64,000 nt of DNA from Muribaculaceae bacterium (GCA_017391675.1 JAFOXR010000012.1:1-64000); one strand, 5' to 3'; counted from the first letter of the stretch, positions 27,687-38,094 are shown. Made by a program: numbers and translations. The notes: a model not told the origin generated them from the letters alone.

Positions 27687-30521
27687 ATGCCAGTAAAAAT
27701 AGGTAAAGTTGCAAAAGAATTGAATGTAGGAACTCAATCTATTATAGACTTCCTAAGCAAGAACGGAGTAACTGTCGATTCTAACCCTAACACACGAATT
27801 TCTGACGAGCAATACGAAAAGCTCGTGAAAGCGTTCAAGAGCGACCGTGACACTAAAATCAAGTCGGAAGGTTACCTTAAAGAGCGCCAGAAGGAGAAAA
27901 AGGTTGCAAAAGAAGAAGCTAAGGTAGAAGAGATCAAAACTACTACAGAGCCTGTTCAAGCTCCTAAAGTCTTAGGTAAAATTGACTTGACACAAGCAGG
28001 CAAGCCTCAACCAAAGAAAGAAGCTCCAAAGCAGAAAGTTGAAGAAAAGCCTGCAGTTGAGAAAACTAAGGAAGCGCCAAAGGCCGAAGCTCCAAAACCT
28101 GCTGTAGCAGAAAAGCATAAAGCTACAGAAGAAAAAGCTCCTGTAGCGAAGCCTCAGCCTAATCCTGTCAAGGAAGAACCTAAACCTGTCGTAGCAGTTC
28201 CTGCAGAAAAGAAAGCAGAACCAGCTCCTGCAATAGAGAGCGAAGACAAGGTTTTCACTCTGTCAACCCCTGCACTTCCAAACACTCCAAAAGTGATTGG
28301 AAAGATTGACTTGTCGGCTATCAACCAGCAGACTCGTCCAAAGAAAAAGACTAGAGAAGAAAAACGCAACGAACGCATAGCTAAAGAAAAGTCACTACAA
28401 GCTGCACGCACTGCCGCAAGCGGAGAAACTGGCGACCGCAAGAAGCGCAAGCGTATCGGCAAAGAGAAAATTGACATCGAAAAGAGCGCAAAACAGATAA
28501 GCAACGAACCAACTTCTCGCAAAGAGCAGAAACAGAACAATGCTGCGGCTGCAGGCAATGCACCAGCTGGCAAGCGCAATAAGGACAAAGCTAAGGCTAA
28601 GCGTCCTTTCAAGCCTGAAGTGAGCGAGGAAGATGTACAGAAGCAAGTAAAGGAAACTCTAGCAAGACTTACTTCCAAGCCTAACAAGAAATCGGCTAAA
28701 TGGCGTAAAGAAAAGCGCGATGCAGTGAGCGAACGCGAACGCGAAGCTGCAGAACTTGAAGCAGCAGAAGGAAAAGTGCTTAAGCTTACCGAATTTGTTA
28801 CAGCCAACGACCTTGCTGTAATGATGGATGTACCTATCAACAAGGTAATCGGTACTTGCATGAGTATCGGCGTAATGGTTTCTATCAACCAACGCCTTGA
28901 CGCTGAAACAATCAACATCGTTGCCGAAGAATTCGGTTATCAGACTGAATTCGTAAGTTCAGAAGTGGTAAATGCAATAACCACCGAAGAGGACAAGGAA
29001 GAAGACTTGGAATCTCGTCCACCAGTAGTAACTGTGATGGGACATGTTGACCACGGTAAGACCTCATTGCTTGACTACATCCGTAAGGCGAATGTAATCG
29101 CAGGTGAAGCTGGAGGTATCACTCAGCACATCGGTGCATATAATGTGAAACTAGCCAACGGCCGTCGCATAACATTCCTTGACACCCCTGGTCACGAAGC
29201 ATTTACAGCGATGCGTGCACGCGGTGCTAAGGTTACCGACATCGTTATCGTTATCGTAGCTGCCGACGACAACATCATGCCTCAAACTGTGGAAGCTATC
29301 AACCACGCTTCGGCAGCAGGCGTTCCTATCGTATTTGCAATCAACAAGATAGACAAGCCTACCGCTAATCCTGAAAAGATTAAGGAAGGACTTGCCAACA
29401 TGAACTACCTTGTAGAAGACTGGGGCGGTAAATACCAGTCACAAGATATCTCGGCAAAGAAAGGTATCGGTGTTGACGAACTTATGGAAAAAGTTCTTCT
29501 AGAAGCCGATATGCTTGAGCTAAAAGCAAACCCTAACAGAAAAGCGACAGGTTCTATCATTGAATCTTCACTTGACAAGGGTCGCGGATATGTAGCCACA
29601 GTTCTAGTACAGAACGGTACGCTGAAGATGGGTGATATCCTTCTTGCAGGTACTCACTACGGCAAAATCAAGGCTATGTTCAACGAGCGTAACCAGCGCA
29701 TACAAGAAGCTGGCCCTGCAGCTCCAGTACTTATCCTAGGATTGAACGGTGCTCCTACTGCAGGCGACACATTCAATGTAATGGACACCGACCAGGAAGC
29801 TCGCGAAATCGCAAACAAGCGCGAACAATTGCAACGCGAACTTGGCTTGAGAACTCAGAAGCGTGTTACCCTAGAAGATATAGGCCGCCGTAAGGCTCTT
29901 GGTAGCTTCAACGAACTTAACATCATCGTTAAGGGTGATGTGGACGGTTCTATCGAGGCTTTGACCGATGCACTTATCAAGCTTTCTACACCAGAGGTAC
30001 AAGTGAATGTAATCCACAAGGCCGTGGGTGCAATCACCGAGAGCGATGTTGTTCTTGCTTCGGCTTCAGATGCCTACATCATTGGGTTCCAGGTGCGTCC
30101 GTCACAAGCAGCACGCCGCCTAGCCGAAAACGAAGGTGTGGACATTCGCCTTTACTCTATCATCTATTCAGCAATAGAAGAAGTGAAGAGTGCTATGGAA
30201 GGTATGCTTGAACCAGAAACAAAAGAAGAAATCCTCGGTTCGGCAGAAGTGCTACAAACCTACCGCATCTCAAAGGTTGGTACCATTGCCGGTGCTATCG
30301 TGCGTGAAGGTAAGGTCAAGAGACACTGCAAGGTGCGCGTAATTCGCGACGGTATCGTACGCTATACCGGCGATCTAGGTTCATTGAAACGATTCAAGGA
30401 CGATGTGAAGGAAGTTACTACCGGATTTGATTGCGGTTTGAGCGTTGCAGGATACAACGATATCCAAGAAGGCGACATGATCGAATCATTCGAAGAAGTA
30501 CAAGTTCAAAAGTCTTTATAA
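27687..30521 (+). CDS. infB: Translation initiation factor IF-2
   Basis: The 944-residue GTPase brings initiator tRNA to the 30S subunit. An IF2-N domain ([12 protein letters not shown], residues 3-14) is followed by a long Lys/Glu/Ala/Pro-rich linker (about 60-340) and a second IF2-N-like domain. The G domain has GHVDHGKT at 452-459, DTPGHE starting at 499 and NKID at 553-556. Domains II-IV complete the factor. The linker is low in complexity and produces long spurious antisense frames. A terminator follows 12 bases after the stop. Confidence 0.96.
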   Translation: MPVKIGKVAKELNVGTQSIIDFLSKNGVTVDSNPNTRISDEQYEKLVKAFKSDRDTKIKSEGYLKERQKEKKVAKEEAKVEEIKTTTEPVQAPKVLGKIDLTQAGKPQPKKEAPKQKVEEKPAVEKTKEAPKAEAPKPAVAEKHKATEEKAPVAKPQPNPVKEEPKPVVAVPAEKKAEPAPAIESEDKVFTLSTPALPNTPKVIGKIDLSAINQQTRPKKKTREEKRNERIAKEKSLQAARTAASGETGDRKKRKRIGKEKIDIEKSAKQISNEPTSRKEQKQNNAAAAGNAPAGKRNKDKAKAKRPFKPEVSEEDVQKQVKETLARLTSKPNKKSAKWRKEKRDAVSEREREAAELEAAEGKVLKLTEFVTANDLAVMMDVPINKVIGTCMSIGVMVSINQRLDAETINIVAEEFGYQTEFVSSEVVNAITTEEDKEEDLESRPPVVTVMGHVDHGKTSLLDYIRKANVIAGEAGGITQHIGAYNVKLANGRRITFLDTPGHEAFTAMRARGAKVTDIVIVIVAADDNIMPQTVEAINHASAAGVPIVFAINKIDKPTANPEKIKEGLANMNYLVEDWGGKYQSQDISAKKGIGVDELMEKVLLEADMLELKANPNRKATGSIIESSLDKGRGYVATVLVQNGTLKMGDILLAGTHYGKIKAMFNERNQRIQEAGPAAPVLILGLNGAPTAGDTFNVMDTDQEAREIANKREQLQRELGLRTQKRVTLEDIGRRKALGSFNELNIIVKGDVDGSIEALTDALIKLSTPEVQVNVIHKAVGAITESDVVLASASDAYIIGFQVRPSQAARRLAENEGVDIRLYSIIYSAIEEVKSAMEGMLEPETKEEILGSAEVLQTYRISKVGTIAGAIVREGKVKRHCKVRVIRDGIVRYTGDLGSLKRFKDDVKEVTTGFDCGLSVAGYNDIQEGDMIESFEEVQVQKSL

Positions 30522-30533
30522 TCAACAATACCG

Positions 30534-30562
30534 AAAGGGGATTCAACGAATCCCCTTTTTTT
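30534..30562 (+). terminator. Terminator after infB
   Basis: A ten-base perfect stem (30534-30543 with 30549-30558, loop CAACG) runs into seven Ts. It sits just before folK, so folk expression needs readthrough or a promoter not recognised here. Confidence 0.88.
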
Positions 30563-30573
30563 ATTTAATCAGC

Positions 30574-31044
30574 ATGATATTTCACATCAACATAGGTTCC
30601 AACATTGGAGATAAAGAGCAGAACATCAAATCGGCAATAAGCGCAATCGAAGCCGCTCTAGGCAGCAAAGCCTACACGAGCAGTTTTATAGAAACCGAAG
30701 CATGGGGATTTGAAAGCTGCAACACATTTCTCAATGCTGCAATTGCAGTGGAAAGCGGCATTTCTCCACACGAAATGCTTGCTCTGCTACAAGGCATCGA
30801 GCAATCACTCGGAGCGACAAGCCACCGCAATGAAGACGGCTCATACAAAGACCGAAATATAGACATTGACATCATCGCTGCCGATCAGCTCACCGTAAAC
30901 ACCGAGGACCTCACTATACCACACCCCAGAATGCACCTGAGAGAATTTGTACTTAAACCAATGTGCGAACTCGCACCCTACTGGATACACCCTATCCTGC
31001 ACAAAACCGCACAAGAATTACTGAACGAGTTAGGGAATAACTGA
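30574..31044 (+). CDS. folK: HPPK (hydroxymethyldihydropterin pyrophosphokinase)
   Basis: The 156-residue folate-pathway enzyme transfers pyrophosphate from ATP to 6-hydroxymethyl-7,8-dihydropterin. Motifs: NIGSNIGDKEQNI at the N-terminus, a FLNAAIAVES segment, and the signature DRNIDIDIIAADQL, with the magnesium-binding aspartates, followed by IPHPRMHLREFVLKP. Length is standard. No TAnnTTTG element lies between the infB terminator and its start. Confidence 0.93.
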   Translation: MIFHINIGSNIGDKEQNIKSAISAIEAALGSKAYTSSFIETEAWGFESCNTFLNAAIAVESGISPHEMLALLQGIEQSLGATSHRNEDGSYKDRNIDIDIIAADQLTVNTEDLTIPHPRMHLREFVLKPMCELAPYWIHPILHKTAQELLNELGNN

Positions 31045-31107
31045 AAAGCGTGTCTTACCTCATTAATTCATTCTATTCCCGTATTTTTGGTATTTTACCA
31101 TTTTAAA

Positions 31108-31139
31108 TTTGCATTTCGCCAAATATTGTGCTATATTTG
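31108..31139 (+). promoter_or_regulatory. Near-consensus promoter of a small unknown gene
   Basis: TTTG (31108-31111) and TATATTTG (31132-31139) are separated by 20 bases. The ATG of the next gene is 30 bases downstream of the -7 element. Confidence 0.72.
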
Positions 31140-31169
31140 CACTAGATTTAACCAAAGCAACTTAATATT

Positions 31170-31568
31170 ATGGAAAAACACGAGAATGAATTGCGCATTA
31201 TGCGTGACCGAGAACTTATTTATGCCTATAAGAAAATTCTAAAGGATGAATACGCTAAAGGCTGTAAAATCGATCGTAAACGAGTGATAAAACGAGTAAT
31301 CGAAGAATCCAAACCGCATTTTCATGTGAGTTTCGAGCATGCCTATAAAGTTTTGTCATCGGTAAGAAATCACGGAACGGGAAACTTCAAATGCACTCTG
31401 CGGCAACAAATGTGGAATGAACTCATGTCACTGGTAAACCAAGAAATGCAGGACAAGCCTTACCTTAATTTAAGCACAGCTCTCTCAAGAGTACTTGCAT
31501 TCAAGCGAGCCAGCCGATTCTACATTTCACCTGAATACTGCTACAAATACATTTACAAATTTGCCTAA
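31170..31568 (+). CDS. Small basic helical protein of unknown function
   Basis: I do not recognise this 132-residue protein. It is rich in Lys, Arg and Tyr and predicted helical from its composition, with a KRVIKRVIEESKPHFHVSFE segment near 45 and a C-terminal YISPEYCYKYIYKF stretch. There is no signal peptide or membrane segment. A nucleic-acid-binding role would fit the charge but is a guess. The strong promoter in front and the good coding pattern argue it is real. A second unknown gene follows 23 bases after the stop. Confidence 0.65.
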   Translation: MEKHENELRIMRDRELIYAYKKILKDEYAKGCKIDRKRVIKRVIEESKPHFHVSFEHAYKVLSSVRNHGTGNFKCTLRQQMWNELMSLVNQEMQDKPYLNLSTALSRVLAFKRASRFYISPEYCYKYIYKFA

Positions 31569-31591
31569 AATCACACTTAACCAACAATACT

Positions 31592-32038
31592 ATGAACAAC
31601 ACTACATTTACAATCGCACTAAGCATCAAAGCCCTTAAAAATGAAATTGCAGCGCAGACTGCATGGATTGACACGACCAACCTATCGGTTCTCCCACCAA
31701 TAAGCAACCCTGTCACAGCTGGACATAACGATATCGCAGCCATCATCACAGAAAGCTGCTATCACATAGCAACTGCCATTTCAGGATATGTAAAAACCGT
31801 ATCGCACAGCGACGATATCTTTACAATGCAGCTTTGCGTTCCCGCCAATAGTAACCTGAAACTCGCTTCTATCAGGATTCGATTTGAGCAAGCGGCCACA
31901 TACCACACCCTGGCAACTCTGTACTGCACACAGCCACAGGCAGCACACATCACATCACTTTTCAGAGAAAAAGGCGTTGCCGCATTGCGTTCTGTCACAC
32001 ATCTGCTTGCCAGTACACAAAAATTGCAAATTATTTAG
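31592..32038 (+). CDS. Small soluble protein of unknown function
   Basis: This 148-residue protein is not recognised. It is Thr/Ala/Ile-rich, without a signal peptide, and looks mixed alpha/beta ([19 protein letters not shown] near 50-70, then [21 protein letters not shown]). It probably shares a transcript with the small basic protein upstream. Its TAG stop is followed at once by the TATATTTG element of aroQ. Confidence 0.6.
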   Translation: MNNTTFTIALSIKALKNEIAAQTAWIDTTNLSVLPPISNPVTAGHNDIAAIITESCYHIATAISGYVKTVSHSDDIFTMQLCVPANSNLKLASIRIRFEQAATYHTLATLYCTQPQAAHITSLFREKGVAALRSVTHLLASTQKLQII

Positions 32039-32046
32039 TATATTTG
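32039..32046 (+). promoter_or_regulatory. -7 element of aroQ
   Basis: TATATTTG begins on the base after the preceding stop codon and lies 39 bases before the chosen aroQ start. The in-frame ATG at 32044 lies inside it and cannot be the start from this promoter. Confidence 0.6.
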
Positions 32047-32085
32047 CGACATCTTCTATTATGTATAATCATAACACAAGCAACT

Positions 32086-32517
32086 ATGAAAATAGCTATC
32101 ATCAATGGACCAAACCTCAACTTGCTAGGAGTGAGAGAGCCTTCAATCTATGGCAACGAAGGATTTGAAAGCTATCTCAAGACTCTGAACGAAGTATATG
32201 ACGGCGAAGTGGAATTGACCTATTTCCAGAGCAATCACGAAGGAGCTATCATTGACCAGCTGCACAAGATAGGATTTGAATACGACGGCATCGTGCTTAA
32301 CGCAGGAGCCTACACTCACACATCGGTGGCTATTGCTGATGCTATCAGTGCTATCAAGACTCCAGTTGTAGAAGTTCATATATCCAATGTGCACAAGAGA
32401 GAAGAATTCCGTCATCACTCCATGATTTCAAGAGTATGCCTTGGAGTAATTGCAGGTTTCGGTCTTGACAGCTATCGTCTTGCTCTAGAAGCTATCATAG
32501 CTCACTGCTCAAATTAA
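32086..32517 (+). CDS. aroQ: Type II 3-dehydroquinate dehydratase
   Basis: The 143-residue shikimate-pathway enzyme converts 3-dehydroquinate to 3-dehydroshikimate. Start at the ATG of [15 protein letters not shown], the conserved N-terminus. The catalytic tyrosine lies in REPSIYG, followed by [21 protein letters not shown] and [14 protein letters not shown] with the general histidine. An upstream extension of 14 residues in the open frame is rejected because it overlaps the promoter. Length is standard for a dodecameric type II enzyme. Confidence 0.94.
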   Translation: MKIAIINGPNLNLLGVREPSIYGNEGFESYLKTLNEVYDGEVELTYFQSNHEGAIIDQLHKIGFEYDGIVLNAGAYTHTSVAIADAISAIKTPVVEVHISNVHKREEFRHHSMISRVCLGVIAGFGLDSYRLALEAIIAHCSN

Positions 32518-32532
32518 ATAACTTAGCAGAAT

Positions 32533-33171
32533 ATGCAAGAAGAACTTGAAGAATACATATTATCCCACATCGATGCCGAAGGCGACGCACTAGCAAGGCT
32601 TAACAGAGAAACGCATCTGTTTCATCTCCGCCCACGCATGTGTTCCGGACACCTGCAAGGCCGTCTGCTAAAGATGTTCGTGAGAATGATAAATCCTCAT
32701 AACATTCTGGAACTTGGCACATTTACAGGTTATTCAGCACTATGCCTGGCAGAGGGGCTTATAGCTCCCGATGGCGAGTTGCACACTATCGAGATTGACG
32801 ACGAACTGGAGGATTTCATACGCAATCATTTCGAAGCATCGCCATTTGCCGAACGCATCAATTTGCACATAGGCGATGCGAGAGAGATATTGCCATCACT
32901 GGGCAAGACATTTGACCTAGTGTTCATGGACGCCAACAAGCGTGAATACTGCGAATATTACGACCTTGTATTCCCAATGCTTTCGCCAGGCGGATTCATC
33001 ATAGCCGACAATACCCTATGGGACGGCAAAGTAGTAGACTGGGGGAAGAAACTTGATGCACAGACCGAAGGTATCCTCAAGTTCAACGACTATATCGCAC
33101 AAGATAAACGGGTAGAGAAAGTCATAATACCCCTTCGCGACGGCCTCACAATCATCTACAAGAAACCGTAG
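32533..33171 (+). CDS. Class I SAM-dependent O-methyltransferase
   Basis: The 212-residue protein matches the O-methyltransferase family 3 (COMT/CCoAOMT-like; TrmR-like in some bacteria). SAM motif LELGTFTGYSALCLAEGL is near 58-75, the acidic loop HTIEIDDELEDF follows, and metal-binding residues are FMDANKREYCEYYD and ADNTLWDG. The substrate may be a catechol or a tRNA wobble uridine derivative and cannot be settled here. It lies 15 bases behind aroQ and probably shares its transcript. Confidence 0.87.
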   Translation: MQEELEEYILSHIDAEGDALARLNRETHLFHLRPRMCSGHLQGRLLKMFVRMINPHNILELGTFTGYSALCLAEGLIAPDGELHTIEIDDELEDFIRNHFEASPFAERINLHIGDAREILPSLGKTFDLVFMDANKREYCEYYDLVFPMLSPGGFIIADNTLWDGKVVDWGKKLDAQTEGILKFNDYIAQDKRVEKVIIPLRDGLTIIYKKP

Positions 33172-33181
33172 AATATTTCTG

Positions 33182-33310
33182 TCAAAAATCAAGATATTCT
33201 TCTGGTTTCTTTTGTACAGTTTGCAGTGTACCTTGCAATGAAGCTTTTAGTGAGTTTCGTTTTGAAAGACAAATAGCAACTCTTGTTTCTTCAAGAACAA
33301 ATTTTACCAT
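33182..33310 (-). CDS. 42-residue coupled small ORF at the end of the ATPase-NOV operon
   Basis: The ATG at 33308-33310 overlaps the stop region of the coiled-coil gene (ATGGTAA), a typical translational-coupling arrangement. The 42-residue product begins MVKFVLEETRVAIC and ends KKPEEYLDF; it is soluble, basic in the middle and has a plausible amphipathic helix. I recognise no family. It could be a third component of the islet or the start of a decayed gene. A chance ORF of this length is possible. Confidence 0.45.
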   Translation of the reverse strand: MVKFVLEETRVAICLSKRNSLKASLQGTLQTVQKKPEEYLDF

Positions 33311-34161
33311 TTTGCAATTTTCTCTATCAGATTATCACTTATATTCGTACGCTTTTTTTGAATTTCTTGAAGAGTTTTCTCAATAAGAGTTTTTTCTTCT
33401 TTAATGGTTTGTAAATGCTTGTTAATTTCGGATAAATAAACATGTAGCTTTTCTATCTTTTCGTTTCTTCTTTTTATTTTTAGGTTAAGATTTTTAATTT
33501 CACTTTTATAAGTATTTGATTGAGCGATAAATTTACTTTTATACTCATTATATTCTTTTGCCAAAAGTTCTTTTGAATTTTCTATTTTAATACATTTTTC
33601 TTCAAGAAGATTCATCTCAACATTCTTTTTTGTTAGAGTACCTTGAGTTTTCTTTATTTGACTTTCTAATTTACCCTTCTCTTTTTGAATCTTTTGTATT
33701 TCCGCTTGAAAATGAGTAATAGAACTTTTTAATTCTTCTGTCATTTTTTTGTTGTTTTCTAATTGCAATAATAGATTTAGATTTTCAGATTCAGATATTT
33801 TATATTTATTATCACTTTCACTTTTAGAGGTCTCTAGTATTTCGATTTTCCTATTTAAGTCACTTATTATCCTATCTTTTTCTAGGATTAGCTCTTTATT
33901 CAATTCTCCATCTTCAATCAGTTGCACTAATTTCTCTTCTTGAGTCTTACACTTTGAAGAAACATCCGAAATTTCGTTTTGGGAGACTATTAAATTGCTG
34001 TGTGCGGTCCTATATAATCTACCATATTGTTCCTTTTTCTTCCATATTACCAGCAATATGAAGAAAAGAATAATAAATGCAACGACAACCAATGCAATAA
34101 ACCAATATGGCAAGCGTATGTGACATGTGGCAAGTATCCAATATAAATCCATTATACTCAT
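33304..34161 (-). CDS. Membrane-anchored long coiled-coil protein of the ATPase-NOV islet
   Basis: The 285-residue protein has one strong membrane segment near the N-terminus (about 18-41, then a KKK stop-transfer). From about residue 55 to 275 it is a charged, Lys/Glu/Asn-rich heptad-type coiled coil, with no enzyme motif. It should stand as a cytoplasmic rod on the inner membrane. It begins 12 bases after the stop of the large ATPase gene and so is likely co-transcribed and functionally tied to it, for example as a membrane tether or sensor. Composition is clearly A+T-rich. Confidence 0.75.
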   Translation of the reverse strand: MSIMDLYWILATCHIRLPYWFIALVVVAFIILFFILLVIWKKKEQYGRLYRTAHSNLIVSQNEISDVSSKCKTQEEKLVQLIEDGELNKELILEKDRIISDLNRKIEILETSKSESDNKYKISESENLNLLLQLENNKKMTEELKSSITHFQAEIQKIQKEKGKLESQIKKTQGTLTKKNVEMNLLEEKCIKIENSKELLAKEYNEYKSKFIAQSNTYKSEIKNLNLKIKRRNEKIEKLHVYLSEINKHLQTIKEEKTLIEKTLQEIQKKRTNISDNLIEKIAKW

Positions 34162-34173
34162 AATTATTGTTAT

Positions 34174-37100
34174 TTAAAATAAGTGACCCTTAAACATATA
34201 TATGTCTTGTTGTGGTTTATCAACGCCGAATACTCTGACAATGATATACGATTTGTCATCCGATTCATTATACTTCTCAATCATTGTTAACTCGCGATAA
34301 CTAATTGGGAGATTTTCCTGAAATTGTTTATCCCATGTAGTAGCTTTGACTTCTACATACATTTGTACCCCACTATTAGTCATGAATGATATATCATACT
34401 TCTCATAATTGGGTTTGCAGAAATATGTCTTACCATTTATTGTTATCTCATGCGTATAGTCATCCACTGTAGAAAGAGAAAGACATTCCGGATGATAGCC
34501 CATAGAAATCAACTTTTCATAAACTATTATTTCTCCTTTGAAGCCTGTTATTATATTCCGCTCTTGCGCAGATTCATCTGGATGGTAGTCTATGGTTATG
34601 TTAATGGTTCCACTTCCAGGAACGCTTTCCTCCTCAATTAAGGAGACATCATATCCTTTATCCGCTAAATTCTGCTTAATACCATCAATAGTTTCAATGA
34701 ACATGATGAACATCTCACGCTCTTTACCCTTTATACCCAAATATTTACATAGAGGCCCTAATAATGGTTCTATATTAGCTGGGCGCAAATCACCGATATA
34801 GTAAAACTCGTTCCGACTGCCAAATGTATGTTTCTCGATAACATCATCTGAGTCTCCATATGTCAGCTTAATCCTTTTACAATGGAAGAAATATGTATCG
34901 TCTATCAACTCTACTAATTTACTTTTATTGCTACGATACAACTCCTCATCTGCATTTTCGCCTGATGCTAATAAGGACAATGCTCCCACTTTCTTTCTTA
35001 GAATACTCTTGAGTTCATAACTCTCTTCCTTAGACTCAAATTCCGCATTTACGCTATCCCAAGTGATTATCTTCACACCCATTAGAGAGAGTAATTCAAT
35101 TACTTTCTCTCTGTTTGATGGACTTCCGATATAAACACGATTTTTAGAACTAAATCCATCTAAGGTAATATGACTTAATTCTGCGGGAGAAACAAACTCA
35201 TTCTCTTTTGAAAGTATTCTATTAACTGCTGCCCATTCACGTATCAGGTTTCGTGATTTCTCAGACTCCAAACAGCCAAACTCTATCATTTTTTGATAAA
35301 TAGAACAAATTCTTGTCTTATTATTTTCAACATTCCCCAAATCATCTGAAATTTCAGTTAACAAAAAGAGAAAATCCTCTAATGTTAAATGATTTTTCAG
35401 GTTCAAATATGATTGCCACGCATCGGATATTTCTTCATCAACATCAATAATTGGTAAATATTTACCAGCAATCTCCTTTATTTGAGGGATTGAGTTACTA
35501 TAAGTATCAATAGCCTTTCGACAATCTTTGTTAACTGTAGGCAATATAGGAGAGTTTTCTATGACCCATTTAAAGTGGTTCATATCGCATCCTAAATTGG
35601 ATAGCATATTCTGAGTAATACTCCTTGTTACAAACCCAGTTTTGCCAGTTACATTCTCAACACTCGTGTTAATTTCACTAGGTTCGTATTTTGAAAGAAT
35701 TTCAGAAAATACAAGTTTTGAAAAAAGGTAATTTTCACAATGAACTAAAAATGAAAAAGAACCATATGCAATTTGATTTGCATAGAAATCATATTCACCT
35801 GAATCTAAATTCCAACCATCATATGAAATCCATTTGTATCTTTCTGAGTTTTTCTTAATAATGTCAAAAAATGGCTTATCATAACGGTTGCCATATTCTG
35901 TACCAGAAAAGCCTGATACAATTTCAATTTTATTTGCCACATTTTCGCTTACGCCCATTTTAAGTAAGAACACTTTCCACTCTGCTATGGATGCATTTTC
36001 GCAGTACTTTTCAGAAATGAAAATATCTGCTTCAAGCAATGGCTCAATGTTTACTTCTGGCTTATATTTTGCACTTAAATAGAGCTCGTTGGCAGATTTA
36101 AGTGTACCATTTGCCGTTAAGAAACCGACATTACTAAGTCGATATTGAGATATTTCACCAAATATATCCTCTCTTTGAGAAATATCAAAAATAAACTTAC
36201 CAACTTCAAGAGCATTTTCAGTCGTCACATATCCACTTTTACATAGCACATTTTCAATGAAAGTTAAATCTGACAACTGACCAAGTCCTAATATCGACAA
36301 CCAATTAACAATAGGCTGGTTAGAGGAAATAGCGCCAAAAATATCTGAATTGAGAATTTTGGTATCTTCGGCAAGTGCATTATGTTCCTTATACGACGAA
36401 GGAAAAAATAGTTCATTAGGCATGCATAACACGCCTGATTCATCCAACAAAAAACGGGTGGTTTGCAATACTGAAATTAACTCCTCCTGCTCCGACCTAT
36501 TCTGAAAATAATATTCAAATAAAAATTTAATTAGTTTTGCATTAAACTCAGGGGTTATGCTCTCAAATGCACATTCATCTTCAAACAAGCTCTTGAGTTT
36601 TTGCTCGTCAAAAATAAACACTCCATAGCTGTTTAGTATTCGACTACCTTTCCTGACATTCTCTATCTGGTTATTTGCATCAAATGTTCGAATATATGTT
36701 CTATTAATATGGTAGACTAGCGCATCAACAGATATAGAAGCAGAAATACTCATTCGATCCATAAATGCTTCGGAAGCCAGTAGCTTATCCATGCCATTTT
36801 TTAGGCACGGAATAAATGCGATCTCATTGATTGCTTTCTCCATATTTTCCGTGTATATGGTTTCTAACGCATTGCTCCTACCATAAGATTTTTCAGGCAG
36901 TACTTCCCAATAATTTCGATATACGGACGAAATTTCCTTAATCCAAAGTAGAAATTCTGAAGGAATCTTTGAAAAAATTAATTTATTCCACTCTGAATCC
37001 TTATGCAGCTGCTGACGACCAGCATCAGTAATAAAGTTCGCGTTTACTAAAAACGGAAACCCTTCTGATCCAAAACGGAATGATGTCGGCAGATATGTAT

Positions 37101-38034
37101 AAATAACAGACTCCTCACGCTCCAACCTCTTCAACTTACCATTTTTATCTAATGCAATAGCAAAAGAAAGATCAAAAGTTTTAGCTTCTTTTAGTTTGTC
37201 TGGAGTGCTAATGTCTGCATTTATTAATCCCCTCAAATTTTCGGGAACTAAAACACTTTCATTAGTATGGATAAGCCATCTGCTTTCTTCAACGCCATTA
37301 GCAGAGAGAACCACGACTCCATTATTTTCGGATTTATCTATCCAATATTTAATAGTTCCATTGACAATAAATGACATCCTTATATTCTTGCTTTTCAAAA
37401 ACAGCAAGAACTGGCTATTAGAGAGCAGTGTTGAAATTTTATTCGCCAAATTTGAACTGTCGCCAATCTTAATATAGGTAACGACATTGTAGCCTTCGGA
37501 ATCAACTTGTATTGGGGCATCCGTCTCAATAGGGATTATCTGCCAAGGCATTAGATATCTTTTATCGCTATCTTTTATGCCATATTCATCTTGGTTCCAA
37601 TGAAGATCCCAATAATTGTCCCAATGAGATTTATCAAACTTGAAACAATAACCGCCAGATTCTACAACGACATGATTGGAACGCATAAAAACGGATTTAA
37701 AACCAATACCCTTGTATCCGATTTTCTCCACACCCTTCATCTTGTTGCCATTGCCCACATCACATAAACCCTCTATATCTCGGTCTGTAAATGCATCACC
37801 ATTATGCATGAAGATGAATTGTCCATCTTCTATAATCATCTTAACATCAAGGACGTTTGATTCATCGCTATGAGCATCAACTGCATTTTGCAGTAGCTCA
37901 AAAACGAATCTCTCTTCTTCTGTATAAATACCTGACGACAATAGTATCAAGCTATTTGCCTGACTGGTCGCCTGGTCGGGGTGATTATAATTACAGCGTT
38001 TTTTTTGTAAGGTCTGAATGAAATTAGAAACCAT
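34174..38034 (-). CDS. Hsp90-like ATPase with C-terminal NOV/DUF3883 nuclease-like domain
   Basis: The 1286-residue protein opens with a GHKL/Bergerat ATP-binding domain of the sacsin type: N box ELLQNAVDA with N50, HNGDAF at 77-82, and the glycine loop IGYKGIGFKSVF at 105-116. About 900 middle residues have no motif I recognise. The C-terminus is a NOV_C/DUF3883 domain with PD-(D/E)XK-like residues E1168, D1214 and E1228-x-K1230 (EVKATT). This layout resembles plant NO VEIN and bacterial proteins often seen near defence genes. It is cytoplasmic, A+T-rich and has an unusual Shine-Dalgarno site. An ATP-driven nuclease or DNA-sensing role is inference. Confidence 0.85.
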   Translation of the reverse strand: MVSNFIQTLQKKRCNYNHPDQATSQANSLILLSSGIYTEEERFVFELLQNAVDAHSDESNVLDVKMIIEDGQFIFMHNGDAFTDRDIEGLCDVGNGNKMKGVEKIGYKGIGFKSVFMRSNHVVVESGGYCFKFDKSHWDNYWDLHWNQDEYGIKDSDKRYLMPWQIIPIETDAPIQVDSEGYNVVTYIKIGDSSNLANKISTLLSNSQFLLFLKSKNIRMSFIVNGTIKYWIDKSENNGVVVLSANGVEESRWLIHTNESVLVPENLRGLINADISTPDKLKEAKTFDLSFAIALDKNGKLKRLEREESVIYTYLPTSFRFGSEGFPFLVNANFITDAGRQQLHKDSEWNKLIFSKIPSEFLLWIKEISSVYRNYWEVLPEKSYGRSNALETIYTENMEKAINEIAFIPCLKNGMDKLLASEAFMDRMSISASISVDALVYHINRTYIRTFDANNQIENVRKGSRILNSYGVFIFDEQKLKSLFEDECAFESITPEFNAKLIKFLFEYYFQNRSEQEELISVLQTTRFLLDESGVLCMPNELFFPSSYKEHNALAEDTKILNSDIFGAISSNQPIVNWLSILGLGQLSDLTFIENVLCKSGYVTTENALEVGKFIFDISQREDIFGEISQYRLSNVGFLTANGTLKSANELYLSAKYKPEVNIEPLLEADIFISEKYCENASIAEWKVFLLKMGVSENVANKIEIVSGFSGTEYGNRYDKPFFDIIKKNSERYKWISYDGWNLDSGEYDFYANQIAYGSFSFLVHCENYLFSKLVFSEILSKYEPSEINTSVENVTGKTGFVTRSITQNMLSNLGCDMNHFKWVIENSPILPTVNKDCRKAIDTYSNSIPQIKEIAGKYLPIIDVDEEISDAWQSYLNLKNHLTLEDFLFLLTEISDDLGNVENNKTRICSIYQKMIEFGCLESEKSRNLIREWAAVNRILSKENEFVSPAELSHITLDGFSSKNRVYIGSPSNREKVIELLSLMGVKIITWDSVNAEFESKEESYELKSILRKKVGALSLLASGENADEELYRSNKSKLVELIDDTYFFHCKRIKLTYGDSDDVIEKHTFGSRNEFYYIGDLRPANIEPLLGPLCKYLGIKGKEREMFIMFIETIDGIKQNLADKGYDVSLIEEESVPGSGTINITIDYHPDESAQERNIITGFKGEIIVYEKLISMGYHPECLSLSTVDDYTHEITINGKTYFCKPNYEKYDISFMTNSGVQMYVEVKATTWDKQFQENLPISYRELTMIEKYNESDDKSYIIVRVFGVDKPQQDIYMFKGHLF

Positions 38035-38044
38035 ATTCTTTTTG

Positions 38045-38053
38045 CCTCCTTTT
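38045..38053 (-). promoter_or_regulatory. Strong Shine-Dalgarno site of the ATPase-NOV gene
   Basis: Minus-strand AAAAGGAGG lies ten bases before the ATG at 38034. Other genes in the window mostly have A-rich leaders without such a site, so it stands out and may reflect transfer from another lineage. Confidence 0.6.
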
Positions 38054-38064
38054 GTCAGAATATT

Positions 38065-38077
38065 GTATTGTCAATAC
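38065..38077. promoter_or_regulatory. Palindrome in the leader of the ATPase-NOV gene
   Basis: GTATTG and CAATAC flank one central base. The site lies just downstream of the promoter element and could be an operator or a small RNA hairpin. No matching regulator gene is adjacent. Confidence 0.35.
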
Positions 38078-38094
38078 TTGGGCACAAATATATA

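Noticed and set aside
28154-28918. Long minus-strand ORF (254 residues) opposite infB
   Set aside because: It mirrors the low-complexity Lys/Glu/Ala linker of IF-2, giving a Ser/Leu/Arg-rich frame without features.
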